The notes under the pieces were generated by a model that searched no databases, was not told where the DNA came from, and worked only from the letters and a program-made list of their open reading frames with translations. Below are positions 35,766-45,932 of a stretch of DNA of 64,000 bases, piece after piece (the first letter of the stretch is position 1; every line of letters starts with the position of its first letter). The DNA comes from Microbacterium sp. LKL04. Its GTDB lineage: Bacteria > Actinomycetota > Actinomycetes > Actinomycetales > Microbacteriaceae. Location of the stretch: contig NZ_LT627736.1 in assembly GCF_900102005.1 (NCBI RefSeq), positions 1,488,001 to 1,552,000 on the forward strand. Reading direction: 5' to 3'. Position numbers and translations under genes: made by a program.

Positions 35766-37348
35766 CAGTCGTACCTGCCCTCGGCATGCCAGACGCCCTC
35801 TTCGCACACGAGCAACCACGCGGTCTCGGCCTCGTCGACGACCTGGAACCGGTGCGCGCGGCGTGCGCGGGCGGCATCCCACCCCCGCTCCATGACGGGC
35901 CACGGCCCTGCCCACGTGGCGATGCGACGCGGATGCCGGGGCTTGCGCGCCCCCGACGCGTCCGGCGCTCCGGGGAGGATCAGCGCGACCGGCTCAGCCG
36001 TCAGCTCGCCGCGGCCGTCGACGGCGACCATGTCGTCGTCCCGGTCGATGACGGCGACCGGCACCGGCTCGGGGAACACGGTCGCCGGCAGCGGGTCGGG
36101 GAGGCTCCCCGGCCACGGCCGCGCCCGCTCGGCGATCACGGCACGATCGCCCCACGGCACGAGCACCTGCCGCTCCGCGAGCCAGCGCCCGCCGCCGACC
36201 TGCGGGGTGACGACGCCGGTGTGCCCGAGCATCGCCTGCACGCGCGAGAGCGCCGAGTGCACGCGCTCCTCCGGCCCCGAGCCGAACAGACCCGTCACGT
36301 GATGGGATGCCGCGTCCACCTTCTCGGGCGCGATCCGCACCTTCGCGACCGCGCTCCGGAGCCCGCGCTCGGCGAGCTGCCAGCGCACGCGGTCGACGAC
36401 GGCGGCCGCGTCGAACGCGCCCGGATGCAGCCACACCCGCTCGCTGTGGTCGCCGCGGTCGCCCGTCAGCGCGACGCGCAGCTCGGTGCAGACGAGGTCG
36501 ACGGCGCCGAGCCCCGAGATGAACTGCTCCGCCGCGAGTCGGATGCCGAACGCCACCTGGTCGGCGATCTCGAGCGGCGGCTCGAAGCTCACCTCGCGCT
36601 CGAGCTCGGGCGGCGGCGTGCGCGGTTGCACCGGCTGCGAGTCGAGCCCCGACGCGAGCGCGTGCAGCCGCGCGCCGCGGGGGCCGAGTCGTTCGACGAG
36701 TCGTGCGGGCGGCAGCGCGGCGAGCTGACCGAGGGTGTGGATGCCGAGACGCGCGAACAGGCTCGCGACCGCCTCGTCTTCGAGCGCCGTCACCGGCAGC
36801 GGCGAGAGGAACGCGGCCGCCGCACCCGGCGGCACGATCCGCATCGGGGCGTCCGTGCCGGTGGTGCGGGCAGCCTGCTCCGCCGTGAACGGACCGTCAC
36901 CCACCCCCGCGCGCACGTCGTGCAGGCCGAGCTCGGCGAGCGCGCCGGTGAGCGCCGTCGCCGCGCCCGCCTCGCCGCCGTAGAACCGGGCCGGTCCCTT
37001 CACCCGCAGCGCGCACAGTCCCGGCTCGCGCAGCTGCACGCCGGGGGCGATCTCCTCGAGCCGGGCGATGAGCGGCGCGAACGTGCGATAGTCGCGCGCC
37101 TCGTCGGCGTCGACGACCTTCAGCTGCGGGCACCGCGCCTGCGCATCGCGGCGCCGCATCCCCCGCCGTACCCCGTCGGCGCGTGCGGCCGGCGAGGTCG
37201 CGGCGACCATCCCCTTCGCGAAGACGGCGATCGGCTGCTCGGCCTCGGCGAGTCCTTCGCGAGTGAGCGCGACGACCGGCCAGTCCGGTACCCACACGAC
37301 GAGGCTCCGGACCGGCTCGGTGCCGGTGTCGACGAGCGCGGGATCCAT
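35765..37348 (-). CDS. imuB: ImuB, Y-family polymerase-like mutasome protein
   Basis: A 527-residue DNA polymerase Y-family member without the catalytic acidic residues: the usual palm motif is replaced by VVWVPDWPVVALTR. It has the thumb/helix-hairpin region (SLFARLGIHTLGQLAALPPARLVERLGPRG) and a little-finger-like C-terminus. In mycobacteria ImuB is the hub that connects ImuA', DnaE2 and the beta clamp; the same is expected here. ATG 37348 overlaps the imuA' stop, and the imuB stop overlaps the dnaE2 start, so translation is coupled throughout. Confidence 0.93.
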   Translation of the reverse strand: MDPALVDTGTEPVRSLVVWVPDWPVVALTREGLAEAEQPIAVFAKGMVAATSPAARADGVRRGMRRRDAQARCPQLKVVDADEARDYRTFAPLIARLEEIAPGVQLREPGLCALRVKGPARFYGGEAGAATALTGALAELGLHDVRAGVGDGPFTAEQAARTTGTDAPMRIVPPGAAAAFLSPLPVTALEDEAVASLFARLGIHTLGQLAALPPARLVERLGPRGARLHALASGLDSQPVQPRTPPPELEREVSFEPPLEIADQVAFGIRLAAEQFISGLGAVDLVCTELRVALTGDRGDHSERVWLHPGAFDAAAVVDRVRWQLAERGLRSAVAKVRIAPEKVDAASHHVTGLFGSGPEERVHSALSRVQAMLGHTGVVTPQVGGGRWLAERQVLVPWGDRAVIAERARPWPGSLPDPLPATVFPEPVPVAVIDRDDDMVAVDGRGELTAEPVALILPGAPDASGARKPRHPRRIATWAGPWPVMERGWDAARARRAHRFQVVDEAETAWLLVCEEGVWHAEGRYD

Positions 37349-38046
37349 CAGCTCACCGCCCGCATCGGCAGGTCGACCACGGGGGCGACAGGTTGCTCGC
37401 GCACCGCGATCGCCCCGTCGGGGGCGGGCAGCAGCATCCGGGACGACCGCGGCACCGGAAAGCGCCGGCTCGTGACCGTGACGGTCAGCTCTCGATCCGA
37501 CAGCACGCCGTACCCGTCGCCGAGGCCCGACCAGCGGGCATCCGTCACATCGATCATCGCCTCGGTCTGCGGCCACGGCCCCTGCACGAGCAGCACGACG
37601 CCGCGCTCGCGCATGCGGGCCGCAAGCCGCGAGACCTCGGCATCCTTCGCCCGACTCGGCGGGCGCACCGCGACGACCGGCAACACGTCGGCGATCGTCG
37701 CGGTGACGGCGAGCCAGCGCGGACCCGGCTCGGGGATCAGCACGAGGTGCGACAGGTCGACGCCCGCCTTCTCGGCTGCTTCGGCGCCGAACCCCGGCAT
37801 CCCCACCACCCCGCACCAGCTGCCGGTCTGCGACGGCTGCGCAAGCAGACCGAACAGCAGCGACATGGAGCCGCCGATCGCGTACGACGACCCGGGACGC
37901 AGTCCCCCGCCCGGCAGCAGCTCAGCCAGGGCAGGATGGGTGGGAAGAGGCGGCGCATCGAGCTTTCGCCCCTGGATCTGCGCCATCTGCGCACGCAGCC
38001 GCTGCACCTCTTGGGCAGTGGCGGTGTTGCGCACGATGGATCTCAC
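37348..38046 (-). CDS. imuA: ImuA', RecA-like mutasome accessory protein
   Basis: A 232-residue protein with a degenerate RecA/SulA-like core: LLPGGGLRPGSSYAIGGSMSLLFGLLA occupies the Walker A position but lacks GK(S/T). It is the first gene of the SOS mutasome operon. The start at ATG 38046 lies 11 bp downstream of a LexA-like box on the same strand, so induction by DNA damage is likely. Confidence 0.9.
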   Translation of the reverse strand: MRSIVRNTATAQEVQRLRAQMAQIQGRKLDAPPLPTHPALAELLPGGGLRPGSSYAIGGSMSLLFGLLAQPSQTGSWCGVVGMPGFGAEAAEKAGVDLSHLVLIPEPGPRWLAVTATIADVLPVVAVRPPSRAKDAEVSRLAARMRERGVVLLVQGPWPQTEAMIDVTDARWSGLGDGYGVLSDRELTVTVTSRRFPVPRSSRMLLPAPDGAIAVREQPVAPVVDLPMRAVS

Positions 38047-38056
38047 CTCGACATGG

Positions 38057-38072
38057 TAGAAGCTTTGTTCGA
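38057..38072 (-). promoter_or_regulatory. LexA/SOS-like box of the imuA'-imuB-dnaE2 operon
   Basis: On the minus strand TCGAACAAAGCTTCTA, compared with the actinobacterial SOS consensus TCGAAC-N4-GTTCGA, matches the first half fully and the second half except for two bases. It sits directly upstream of the operon. Confidence 0.6.
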
Positions 38073-38187
38073 GTGACTCAAGCGGTCGAGTTCGAAGATA
38101 CGCACGGGTTCCGACATCGAGCCTGCGCCGGCGCCGAGACGCCGTCGCGCCTCATCAGATCCGTTCTCGAATTCGGAGATCAGCGTC

Positions 38188-38223
38188 GGATTCGGATCAG
38201 CAACCGCATTCCGATCCGAATCC
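38188..38223. repeat. 11-bp inverted repeat, possible operator or terminator
   Basis: GGATTCGGATC at 38188-38198 and GATCCGAATCC at 38213-38223, perfect arms with a 14-base loop. Related GGATTCGG-like fragments occur in the same 230-bp gap between imuA' and the PAS-AraC gene. No gene is seen in that gap. Confidence 0.5.
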
Positions 38224-38277
38224 GGCGACATCCTCCGAATCCGATGACACCCGAACCCGCAGAGCGGATGACGCCCC

Positions 38278-38973
38278 TCAGCCAGCCGCGCGCGCGAACG
38301 CCCCGGGCGCCACGCCGAACCGACGCCGGAACGCCCGCGCGAAGGTGCCCGGGTCGCGGAAGCCCGCGGCGTACCCGGCGGCGGCCACCGGCATCCCGTC
38401 GCGCAGCAGCACTTCCGCAGACGCCAGCCGGTGCTCGCGGATGAGCGCGGCGGGACTCTCCCCCGCCCGGCCCAGCACCGCCTGCACCGTCCGCACCGAT
38501 ACGTGCGCGTCGCGCGCGAGCACGTCGACGCCGAACTCCGGGTCGCGGTGGCGCGCCGCGACCTGCGCACGCAGAGCGGATGCCGCGGGCACACCCCTCG
38601 CGGCCGGCACACCCGGCTGCGCGGCGAACGACAGCAGCCGGTGCTCCGGCAGCGGCAGCTCGGCCACCCGCCAGGCGACGTCGACCGGCCGGCCCGCGCT
38701 CGTGATGAACACCTCGAACCCCTGCGGGTCGCCGCCGTGCGAGGAGGCGTGGACGATCGGGCACTCGTGCGCGGGGTACGCCGAGCCGTCCGCGCGATGC
38801 CCGTGCAGCGCTTCGTGACTCGGCCCGCCGACGAGCCCGCGGGCATCGGCGTAGCCGAGCAGGCGGCCCGCGGCGGCGTTCACGTGGGCGACGGCCCCAC
38901 CGGGTCCGATCACCCACAGCGGCTGCGGCACGGCATCCACCACCGCGTGCATCCACTCCTCCACCGCCGCCAT
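38278..38973 (-). CDS. PAS-domain AraC-type transcriptional regulator
   Basis: A 231-residue protein. The N-terminal PAS-like sensor (MHAVVDAVPQPLWVIGPGGAVAHVNAAAGRLLGY) includes ADGSAYPAHECP. The C-terminal AraC double helix-turn-helix is in VDVLARDAHVSVRTVQAVLGRAG and AAGYAAGFRDPGTFARAFRRRFG. The sensed ligand is unknown. It is divergent from the cyanase gene with a 156-bp gap, so it may regulate cyanate use. Confidence 0.85.
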   Translation of the reverse strand: MAAVEEWMHAVVDAVPQPLWVIGPGGAVAHVNAAAGRLLGYADARGLVGGPSHEALHGHRADGSAYPAHECPIVHASSHGGDPQGFEVFITSAGRPVDVAWRVAELPLPEHRLLSFAAQPGVPAARGVPAASALRAQVAARHRDPEFGVDVLARDAHVSVRTVQAVLGRAGESPAALIREHRLASAEVLLRDGMPVAAAGYAAGFRDPGTFARAFRRRFGVAPGAFARAAG

Positions 38974-39129
38974 GCGCCCACGCTAGACACCCGGCTTTGC
39001 CCCGCCGCGTCGCGCGCGTTTCGACCGTGTCACGCGTGCGCGGAACGCCGGCATCCGTGCGCGTTCTTCCTGTCCCGCCACCCGCCGCGACTGGTCCGAT
39101 GGGACGAACCCCGACGAGAGGACGCCCCC

Positions 39130-39600
39130 ATGGCACTCCCCCAGATCATCAGCAAGCAGACCGCCGGCGCACTGATCGACGAGACGCGACGCACGAGCGG
39201 CCTCTCGTGGGACGCCGTCAGCGAGCTCATCGGCCGTCCGCCGGTGTGGACCGCCGCCGCCGTCCTCGGCATGCACGCGCTGTCCGACGTCGAAGCGGAA
39301 CGCCTCGGCGATGCCCTGGGTCTCGACGAGGAGATCGTCCACGCCCTCACGCGTCAGCCGAACCGTGCGGCCGAGGCCGACCTGTCGAGCGACCCCACGA
39401 TCTACCGCTTCCACGAGCTCGTGCAGGTCTACGGCCCCGCGCTCAAAGCGCTCATCCACGACCGGTTCGGCGACGGCATCATGAGCGCCATCAACTGCAG
39501 CATCTCGCTCGACCGCGTCCCGCACCCCGACGGCGACCGCGTCGTCATCACGATCGACGGCAAGTTCCTGCCGTACGCGTGGGTCGAATCCGGCAGCTGA
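39130..39600 (+). CDS. cynS: Cyanate hydratase (cyanase)
   Basis: A 156-residue enzyme converting cyanate plus bicarbonate to ammonia and CO2. The catalytic residues known from E. coli cyanase are present: Arg 93 and Glu 96 (IYRFHELVQVYG) and Ser 119 in FGDGIMSAINCSISL. The N-terminal helical domain is degenerate helix-turn-helix-like, as in all cyanases. It ends adjacent to a convergent TetR gene. It stands alone, without the usual cynT carbonic anhydrase or transporter next to it. Confidence 0.95.
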   Translation: MALPQIISKQTAGALIDETRRTSGLSWDAVSELIGRPPVWTAAAVLGMHALSDVEAERLGDALGLDEEIVHALTRQPNRAAEADLSSDPTIYRFHELVQVYGPALKALIHDRFGDGIMSAINCSISLDRVPHPDGDRVVITIDGKFLPYAWVESGS

Positions 39601-40158
39601 TCAGCCGGTCACCCGGCGCACCGCGTCGGCGGCCGTCCCGACCGGCGGCGCCTCGATGTCGAGGGCACGGTGGATCGTCAGGCCCTCGATGAGGGCGTCC
39701 AGGATGCGGGCGGTCGCCGCGTCGAAGTGCGCCTCGAGCGCTGCTCGACTCCGGGCCATCCACGCGTTCGTCAGCGACCGGTAGCCGGGATCGTGCGCGG
39801 CGAGCGTGTAGAGCTCGTGCGTCAGGACGAGTTCACCGCGGTCGGCCAGTACGTCGAACTCGATGAGCTCGACGACGGCCGTCACCGCGGCATCCCTCGT
39901 CTGCGCCTCGGCCATGCGGGCGACGAACCGGTCGCTGACGGTCTCGCTGAAGCGGGTGAACGCCTCGCGCAGCAGAGCGTCCATCGTCGCGAAGTGATAG
40001 GTCACCGACCCGAGCGGCACGTCGGCCGCCGCGGCGATGCGTCTCGCGGACGCTCCCGCGACCCCGGATTCCGCGATCACCTCGAGGCACGCGTCGACGA
40101 TGCGGTCGCGGCGCTCGGGATCCGTCCGGCGCGGCCGGGGATCAGCCGCGGTCGTCAT
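39601..40158 (-). CDS. TetR-family transcriptional regulator
   Basis: A 185-residue repressor with N-terminal helix-turn-helix GASARRIAAAADVPLGSVTYHF. It overlaps the upstream acetyltransferase gene by 17 bp, so it belongs to that operon. The large palindrome between the acetyltransferase and the MFS gene is the likely binding site, which would put both divergent transcripts under its control. ATG 40170 is an alternative start. Confidence 0.9.
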   Translation of the reverse strand: MTTAADPRPRRTDPERRDRIVDACLEVIAESGVAGASARRIAAAADVPLGSVTYHFATMDALLREAFTRFSETVSDRFVARMAEAQTRDAAVTAVVELIEFDVLADRGELVLTHELYTLAAHDPGYRSLTNAWMARSRAALEAHFDAATARILDALIEGLTIHRALDIEAPPVGTAADAVRRVTG

Positions 40159-40741
40159 CGCCGATCTCACGGATCACGCGGGCGGGGTTGCCGACCGCGA
40201 CGACGTTCGCCGGGATGTCGCGCGTCACGACCGATCCCGCCCCGATCACGGAGTTGTCGCCGATCGTCACGCCCGGGCACACGATGACGCCGCCGCCGAG
40301 CCACACGTTGTCACCGAGCGTGATCGGCTTCGCCGCCTCGAGCTTGTCGCGTCGCGGCTGCGGGGCGATCGGGTGCGTCGGAGTGAGCAGCTGCACGTTC
40401 GGGCCGAGCTGACAGTCCTCCCCGATCACGATCGGGGCGACGTCGAGCGCGGTCAGGTTGTAGTTGATGAAGGTCCGCGCACCGACGTGGATGTTCTCGC
40501 CGTAGTCGACGAACAGCGGCGGCTTGATCTCGACGTCCGGCCCGAGGGTGCCGACGAGGTCGCTCAGGATGCCACGGGCCCCCTCCTCTCCGGCGACGAC
40601 CGCGCGGTGATAGGCGTCGCTGAGCACCACGGCCTTTCTCGCGATGCGGGCGCTCTCGGGGTCATCGGCGATGTACAGCTCGCCCGCCAGCATCCGTTCG
40701 CGGTTCGTGCGCGCATCTCCGGCGAAGTAGTCGGTAGACAT
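40142..40741 (-). CDS. Sugar O-acetyltransferase (maltose/galactoside acetyltransferase family)
   Basis: A 199-residue left-handed beta-helix enzyme. The N-terminal Mac domain (MLAGELYIADDPESARIARK) is followed by hexapeptide repeats (IVIGEDCQLGPNVQLLTPTHPI, VIVCPGVTIGDNSVIGAGSVVT) with the catalytic histidine in LTPTHPI. It transfers acetyl groups from acetyl-CoA to sugars, often for detoxification. It is co-operonic with a TetR gene and divergent from an efflux-like MFS gene. Confidence 0.92.
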   Translation of the reverse strand: MSTDYFAGDARTNRERMLAGELYIADDPESARIARKAVVLSDAYHRAVVAGEEGARGILSDLVGTLGPDVEIKPPLFVDYGENIHVGARTFINYNLTALDVAPIVIGEDCQLGPNVQLLTPTHPIAPQPRRDKLEAAKPITLGDNVWLGGGVIVCPGVTIGDNSVIGAGSVVTRDIPANVVAVGNPARVIREIGDDDRG

Positions 40742-40756
40742 GTGCCCTCCATTCCT

Positions 40757-40795
40757 TGCGTACGATCGTACACAAGGAGTGTACGATCGTACGCA
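40757..40795. promoter_or_regulatory. 39-bp palindromic operator covering the MFS start region
   Basis: TGCGTACGATCGTACAC at 40757-40773 and its exact reverse complement at 40779-40795 flank a 5-bp spacer AAGGA. Each arm contains the self-palindromic GTACGATCGTAC, so it reads as two adjacent TetR-type sites. The last base is the A of the MFS start codon. Likely bound by the TetR encoded at 39601-40158. Confidence 0.85.
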
Positions 40796-42003
40796 TGCCC
40801 ACCGTCGTCCCGCCCGAGGTCCACCGCGCTCGCCTCGCGGTCTCCGCCCTGTTCCTCACGAACGGCGCCCTCTTCGCGAACATCGTCCCTCGGCTGCCGG
40901 AGATCAAAGAGACGCTCGGCGTCGACACCGCCGTCTACGGTCTGCTGCTCGCGGCGTGGCCGCTCGGCTCGTTCATCCTCGGGCTCCTCGCGGCGCCCCT
41001 GATGCGCCGGTTCGGCTCCGCCCCCGTCGCCGCCGTCGGCACCGTCCTCATCGCGATCGCCCTGCTGTCTGCGGGCTTCGCGCCCACCGCGATCCTGTTC
41101 GCGATCCCGATGTTCCTCGGCGGCGCGCTCGACGCCATCGTCGACGTCGGACAGAACACCCATGGCCTCGAGGTGCAGCGCAGATTCGGCCGCTCCATCA
41201 TCAACTCCCTCCACGCGATCTGGTCCGTCGGCGCCGTCCTCGGCGGCGCGATGGCGGCCGGCGCCATCGCGCTGGGCGTCCCCGTGCCCGTGCACCTCGC
41301 GATCGCCGGCGTGCTGTTCTCGGCATCCGCCCTCATCGCGTGGCGATTCTGCCTGCCGCGCACCGGCGAGCGGTCGCTCGACGACACCGCCGGCGCGGCG
41401 CCCGTCGTCCCCGCGGTGCGACCCGGCATCCGCACGGTCGCGCTGCTCGCGGCGCTCGTCGTCATCGCGATCGCAGGCGCCATGGTCGAGGACCTCGGCA
41501 GCTCGTGGTCGACGCTGTACCTCTCGGACTCCCTCGGCGCGATCGGTGCGATCGCCGCGACGGGCTACATCGCCCTCATCGGCGCGCAGTTCGTCGGACG
41601 GATCCTCGGCGATCGCTTCACCGACCGCTTCGGCGCTGTGGCCGTCGCGCGGGCAGGCGGCATCCTGATCGCGCTCGGCCTCGGTCTCGCGCTCGCCTTC
41701 CCGACCATCCCCGGCACGATCATCGGGCTCGCGGCCGCCGGCTTCGGGTCGGCGACGATCGTGCCCGCGGCGATGCACGCCGCGGACGAGATGCCGGGCC
41801 TGCGTTCAGGGTCGGGACTCACGTTCGTCGCCTGGCTCATGCGCCTCGGCTTCCTCTTCGCGCCGCCCGCCGTCGGCCTGCTCGCCGAGCAGACCGACCT
41901 GCGGACCGCGCTGATCGTCTACCCGATCGCGGGCGCGTTCATCCTGCTGCTCGCGTTCACCCTGCGCCCGCGCCGCGTGGCGCACGAGGGTGCAGCAGCC
42001 TGA
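40795..42003 (+). CDS. MFS transporter
   Basis: A 402-residue major facilitator protein with twelve predicted membrane helices. The first cytoplasmic loop has the motif A-like MRRFGSAPVAAVG, with a similar loop DRFTDRFGAVAVARAG after helix 8. Relatives act as drug or metabolite exporters. The start ATG 40795 is the first initiator after the operator palindrome. The AAGGA in the palindrome spacer lies 16 bases upstream, too far for a good ribosome site, so it may be poorly or leaderlessly translated. Confidence 0.9.
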   Translation: MPTVVPPEVHRARLAVSALFLTNGALFANIVPRLPEIKETLGVDTAVYGLLLAAWPLGSFILGLLAAPLMRRFGSAPVAAVGTVLIAIALLSAGFAPTAILFAIPMFLGGALDAIVDVGQNTHGLEVQRRFGRSIINSLHAIWSVGAVLGGAMAAGAIALGVPVPVHLAIAGVLFSASALIAWRFCLPRTGERSLDDTAGAAPVVPAVRPGIRTVALLAALVVIAIAGAMVEDLGSSWSTLYLSDSLGAIGAIAATGYIALIGAQFVGRILGDRFTDRFGAVAVARAGGILIALGLGLALAFPTIPGTIIGLAAAGFGSATIVPAAMHAADEMPGLRSGSGLTFVAWLMRLGFLFAPPAVGLLAEQTDLRTALIVYPIAGAFILLLAFTLRPRRVAHEGAAA

Positions 42004-42027
42004 CGTCGCGAGGGGCGGCCCGCACCG

Positions 42028-42525
42028 CTACGCCGCGAGCGCCAGGTACGGCTCCCATGCGGGGTCCGCGCGCTCAGCGCCGCGCACACGCCAGCCGGCG
42101 CCGCGGGGCGGTTGCGGCATCCATCGCAGCTCCCAGTGCATCTCCTGCGGCGTGCGGTCACCCTTCAGGTTGTTGCAGCGCAGGCACGCGGCGACGAGGT
42201 TCTCCCACGAATCAGCGCCTCCGCGCGACCGCGGAAGCACGTGATCGATCGTCGTCGCACCCTTGCCGCAGTACGCGCACCGATTCCCGTCGCGGCGGAG
42301 CACCCCCCGGCGGGTGACCGGGACCCGGCGCGACGCGGGGATCCGCACGTACCGGGTCAGCACGATGACTGCCGGCCGGTCGTACACGTCGCGAGTGCCC
42401 CAGACGGGGTCTTCCTCGACACGCTCGATGATGGTCGCCTTCTCCGTCATGACGAGCACCAGGGCTCGCTTGAAGGAGATGACGGCCAGGGGTTCGTAGC
42501 CTGCATTCAGCACCAGAGTGCGCAT
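42028..42525 (-). CDS. HNH endonuclease
   Basis: A 165-residue protein of the actinobacterial HNH family. The N-terminus TLVLNAGYEPLAVISFKRAL is characteristic, and the nuclease core has RCAYCGKGATTIDHVLPRSRGG, then CLRCNNLKGDRTP. The two CxxC pairs hold zinc and the HNH residues are in DHV, NLV and NNLKG. Its cellular role is unclear; it is a widespread chromosomal gene, not an obvious mobile nuclease. Confidence 0.9.
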   Translation of the reverse strand: MRTLVLNAGYEPLAVISFKRALVLVMTEKATIIERVEEDPVWGTRDVYDRPAVIVLTRYVRIPASRRVPVTRRGVLRRDGNRCAYCGKGATTIDHVLPRSRGGADSWENLVAACLRCNNLKGDRTPQEMHWELRWMPQPPRGAGWRVRGAERADPAWEPYLALAA

Positions 42526-42607
42526 AGGGTGTCCTCTCGAACGGCCGAGACGGCTTCAGCGGCCTTCCGTGTCGTCGACGCGGTGCGGGTCGAGAGGGGT
42601 GCGGGTA

Positions 42608-42645
42608 CGAAAAAAGGCGCCGTCATGAAGACAGCGCCTTTTTCG
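42608..42645 (-). terminator. Rho-independent terminator
   Basis: AAAAAGGCGC and GCGCCTTTTT form a strong stem flanked by A and T runs, able to work in both directions. On the minus strand it would end the transcript coming from the M23 peptidase gene. Confidence 0.85.
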
Positions 42646-42736
42646 CACGACCGACGTCGTGGCAATCGTGCACACGATGCCGCAGCACATGCCGACCTAG
42701 CGCATTCCGGTTGCGAATGCGGGGTTGGATGTCCAT
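42623..42736 (-). CDS. Possible 37-residue basic peptide
   Basis: ATG at 42736 with GAGGGGAG six bases upstream opens a 37-codon frame rich in Arg and His (PRIRNRN, RHVLRHRVHDCHD) that ends inside the terminator stem at 42623. It lies downstream of the M23 gene in the otherwise empty 305-bp gap before the HNH gene. It could also be chance within a 3' untranslated region. Confidence 0.3.
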   Translation of the reverse strand: MDIQPRIRNRNALGRHVLRHRVHDCHDVGRAKKALSS

Positions 42737-42830
42737 ACGGCTCCCCTCGGCTCGAACGAGCGTCGGGGTCAGGGTATTACACCCCGGGATGCCTCAGGGC
42801 GAACAACAGCAGAACAGAAGCTGTGTGTCG

Positions 42831-43763
42831 TCAGCCGGCGTTGGCCTGCAGCCACGACTCCGCGTTGGTGTATCCGTTGTTGATGCGGATCTCCAGGTGG
42901 AGGTGGGTGCCGAACGCGCGTCCGGTGTCGCCGACCTGGCCGATCAGCTGGCCGGCGGAGACCGTGTCGCCCACCTGGACGCGGCGCGTGCCCCAGTCCA
43001 TGTGCGCATACAGCGAGGTGACCCGCACGCCGCCGATGTTGTGGGCGATCTTTACGTACACGCCCCAGCCCGGTCCGGATTCGGACGAGGCGACGACGGT
43101 GCCGTCCGCGACGGAGTAGATCGGCTCACCGCGGCCGACCATGTAGTCGGTTCCCTTGTGGCCGGCGTACGGGGTGCCGAAGTTGTCGAAGCGCGCGAGC
43201 GGACGGCGGACCGTGCCCGAGCCGGGCGAGACGAGCGGCACGGAGTTCGAGAAGCTCGAGGACGTCGACGCATTCGAGGACGAGGAGGACGAGGAGGCAG
43301 ACGCGAGGCGGGCTGCGAGAGCGGCTTTCGCCGCCTTCTCAGCGGCTTCCTTCGCCTTGGCCTTCTGGATCTCCTCGGGCGTCGTGGCGGAGTAACCGCC
43401 GCGCTCGAGGGTCTCGGGGCTCCCCTCCGAGGCGACGACGAGCGACTGCGCGTCGTCCGCGGAGGCCTGCTGCAGGGTCTGAGCCTCGGCGACGTCGCCG
43501 CGGTCGGCCGCAGCGAAGGCGGGGATGGCCACGGTGGCGACCATGCCGGCAACGGCGGCGACGGTCACGAAACTGCGGACGGGGTGAGGGCGGGATGCCG
43601 TCGAACGGGTGGCGGGCGCCTTCGCGGCGAACCGTCTGCTCAGACGACCTTTTCGGGTGGCCGTCGATGCCTCAGAAATCTCGTTCGACGGGTGGAACTC
43701 TTCAGCCAAGCTGTCCTCCAGCGCCTCCGCATCCGGGGGGTCTGGATGCTGGCTCGTCGGCAC
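42831..43763 (-). CDS. M23-family metallopeptidase (LytM domain), secreted
   Basis: A 310-residue exported peptidoglycan hydrolase. After a long polar N-terminus a membrane/signal segment (FVTVAAVAGMVATVAIPAFAAA) is followed by a helical stretch (EEIQKAKAKEAAEKAAKAA), a serine run, and the LytM domain. That domain shows the zinc ligands in GHKGTDYM (His, Asp) and THLHLEI (HxH). The start is GTG 43763; the unusually long pre-signal region leaves the true start uncertain. Confidence 0.88.
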   Translation of the reverse strand: MPTSQHPDPPDAEALEDSLAEEFHPSNEISEASTATRKGRLSRRFAAKAPATRSTASRPHPVRSFVTVAAVAGMVATVAIPAFAAADRGDVAEAQTLQQASADDAQSLVVASEGSPETLERGGYSATTPEEIQKAKAKEAAEKAAKAALAARLASASSSSSSSNASTSSSFSNSVPLVSPGSGTVRRPLARFDNFGTPYAGHKGTDYMVGRGEPIYSVADGTVVASSESGPGWGVYVKIAHNIGGVRVTSLYAHMDWGTRRVQVGDTVSAGQLIGQVGDTGRAFGTHLHLEIRINNGYTNAESWLQANAG

Positions 43764-43881
43764 TCCATGTCGGGCACGGATGTAGGGGGCACTTCGCGAA
43801 TGACGAGCCGGAAAGGCAACTCGCGGAGCGGTCCGAGGCGGGCTTCTCGCCGGTGGACCATCCGAGGCTACCGGAAGGTAA

Positions 43882-45861
<1,980 letters not shown>

Positions 45862-45863
45862 GC

Positions 45864-45915
45864 CCACACGACGAACGCGGCCCCGAGGAATGATCCCCGG
45901 GGCCGCGTTCGTGTG
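45864..45915. terminator. Bidirectional terminator between serC and the DUF3027 gene
   Basis: GAACGCGGCCCCG and CGGGGCCGCGTTC make a 13-bp GC-rich stem, with further pairing of CACACGA and TCGTGTG outside it. It sits between two convergent genes. Confidence 0.85.
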
Positions 45916-45932
45916 AGAGCGGATGCCGCGCG

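Noticed and set aside
32376..36302. Very long open frame antisense to dnaE2
   Set aside because: High-GC DNA leaves long open antisense frames. The sense strand encodes a complete, motif-rich DnaE2, and the antisense protein is arginine-rich with no recognisable pattern.
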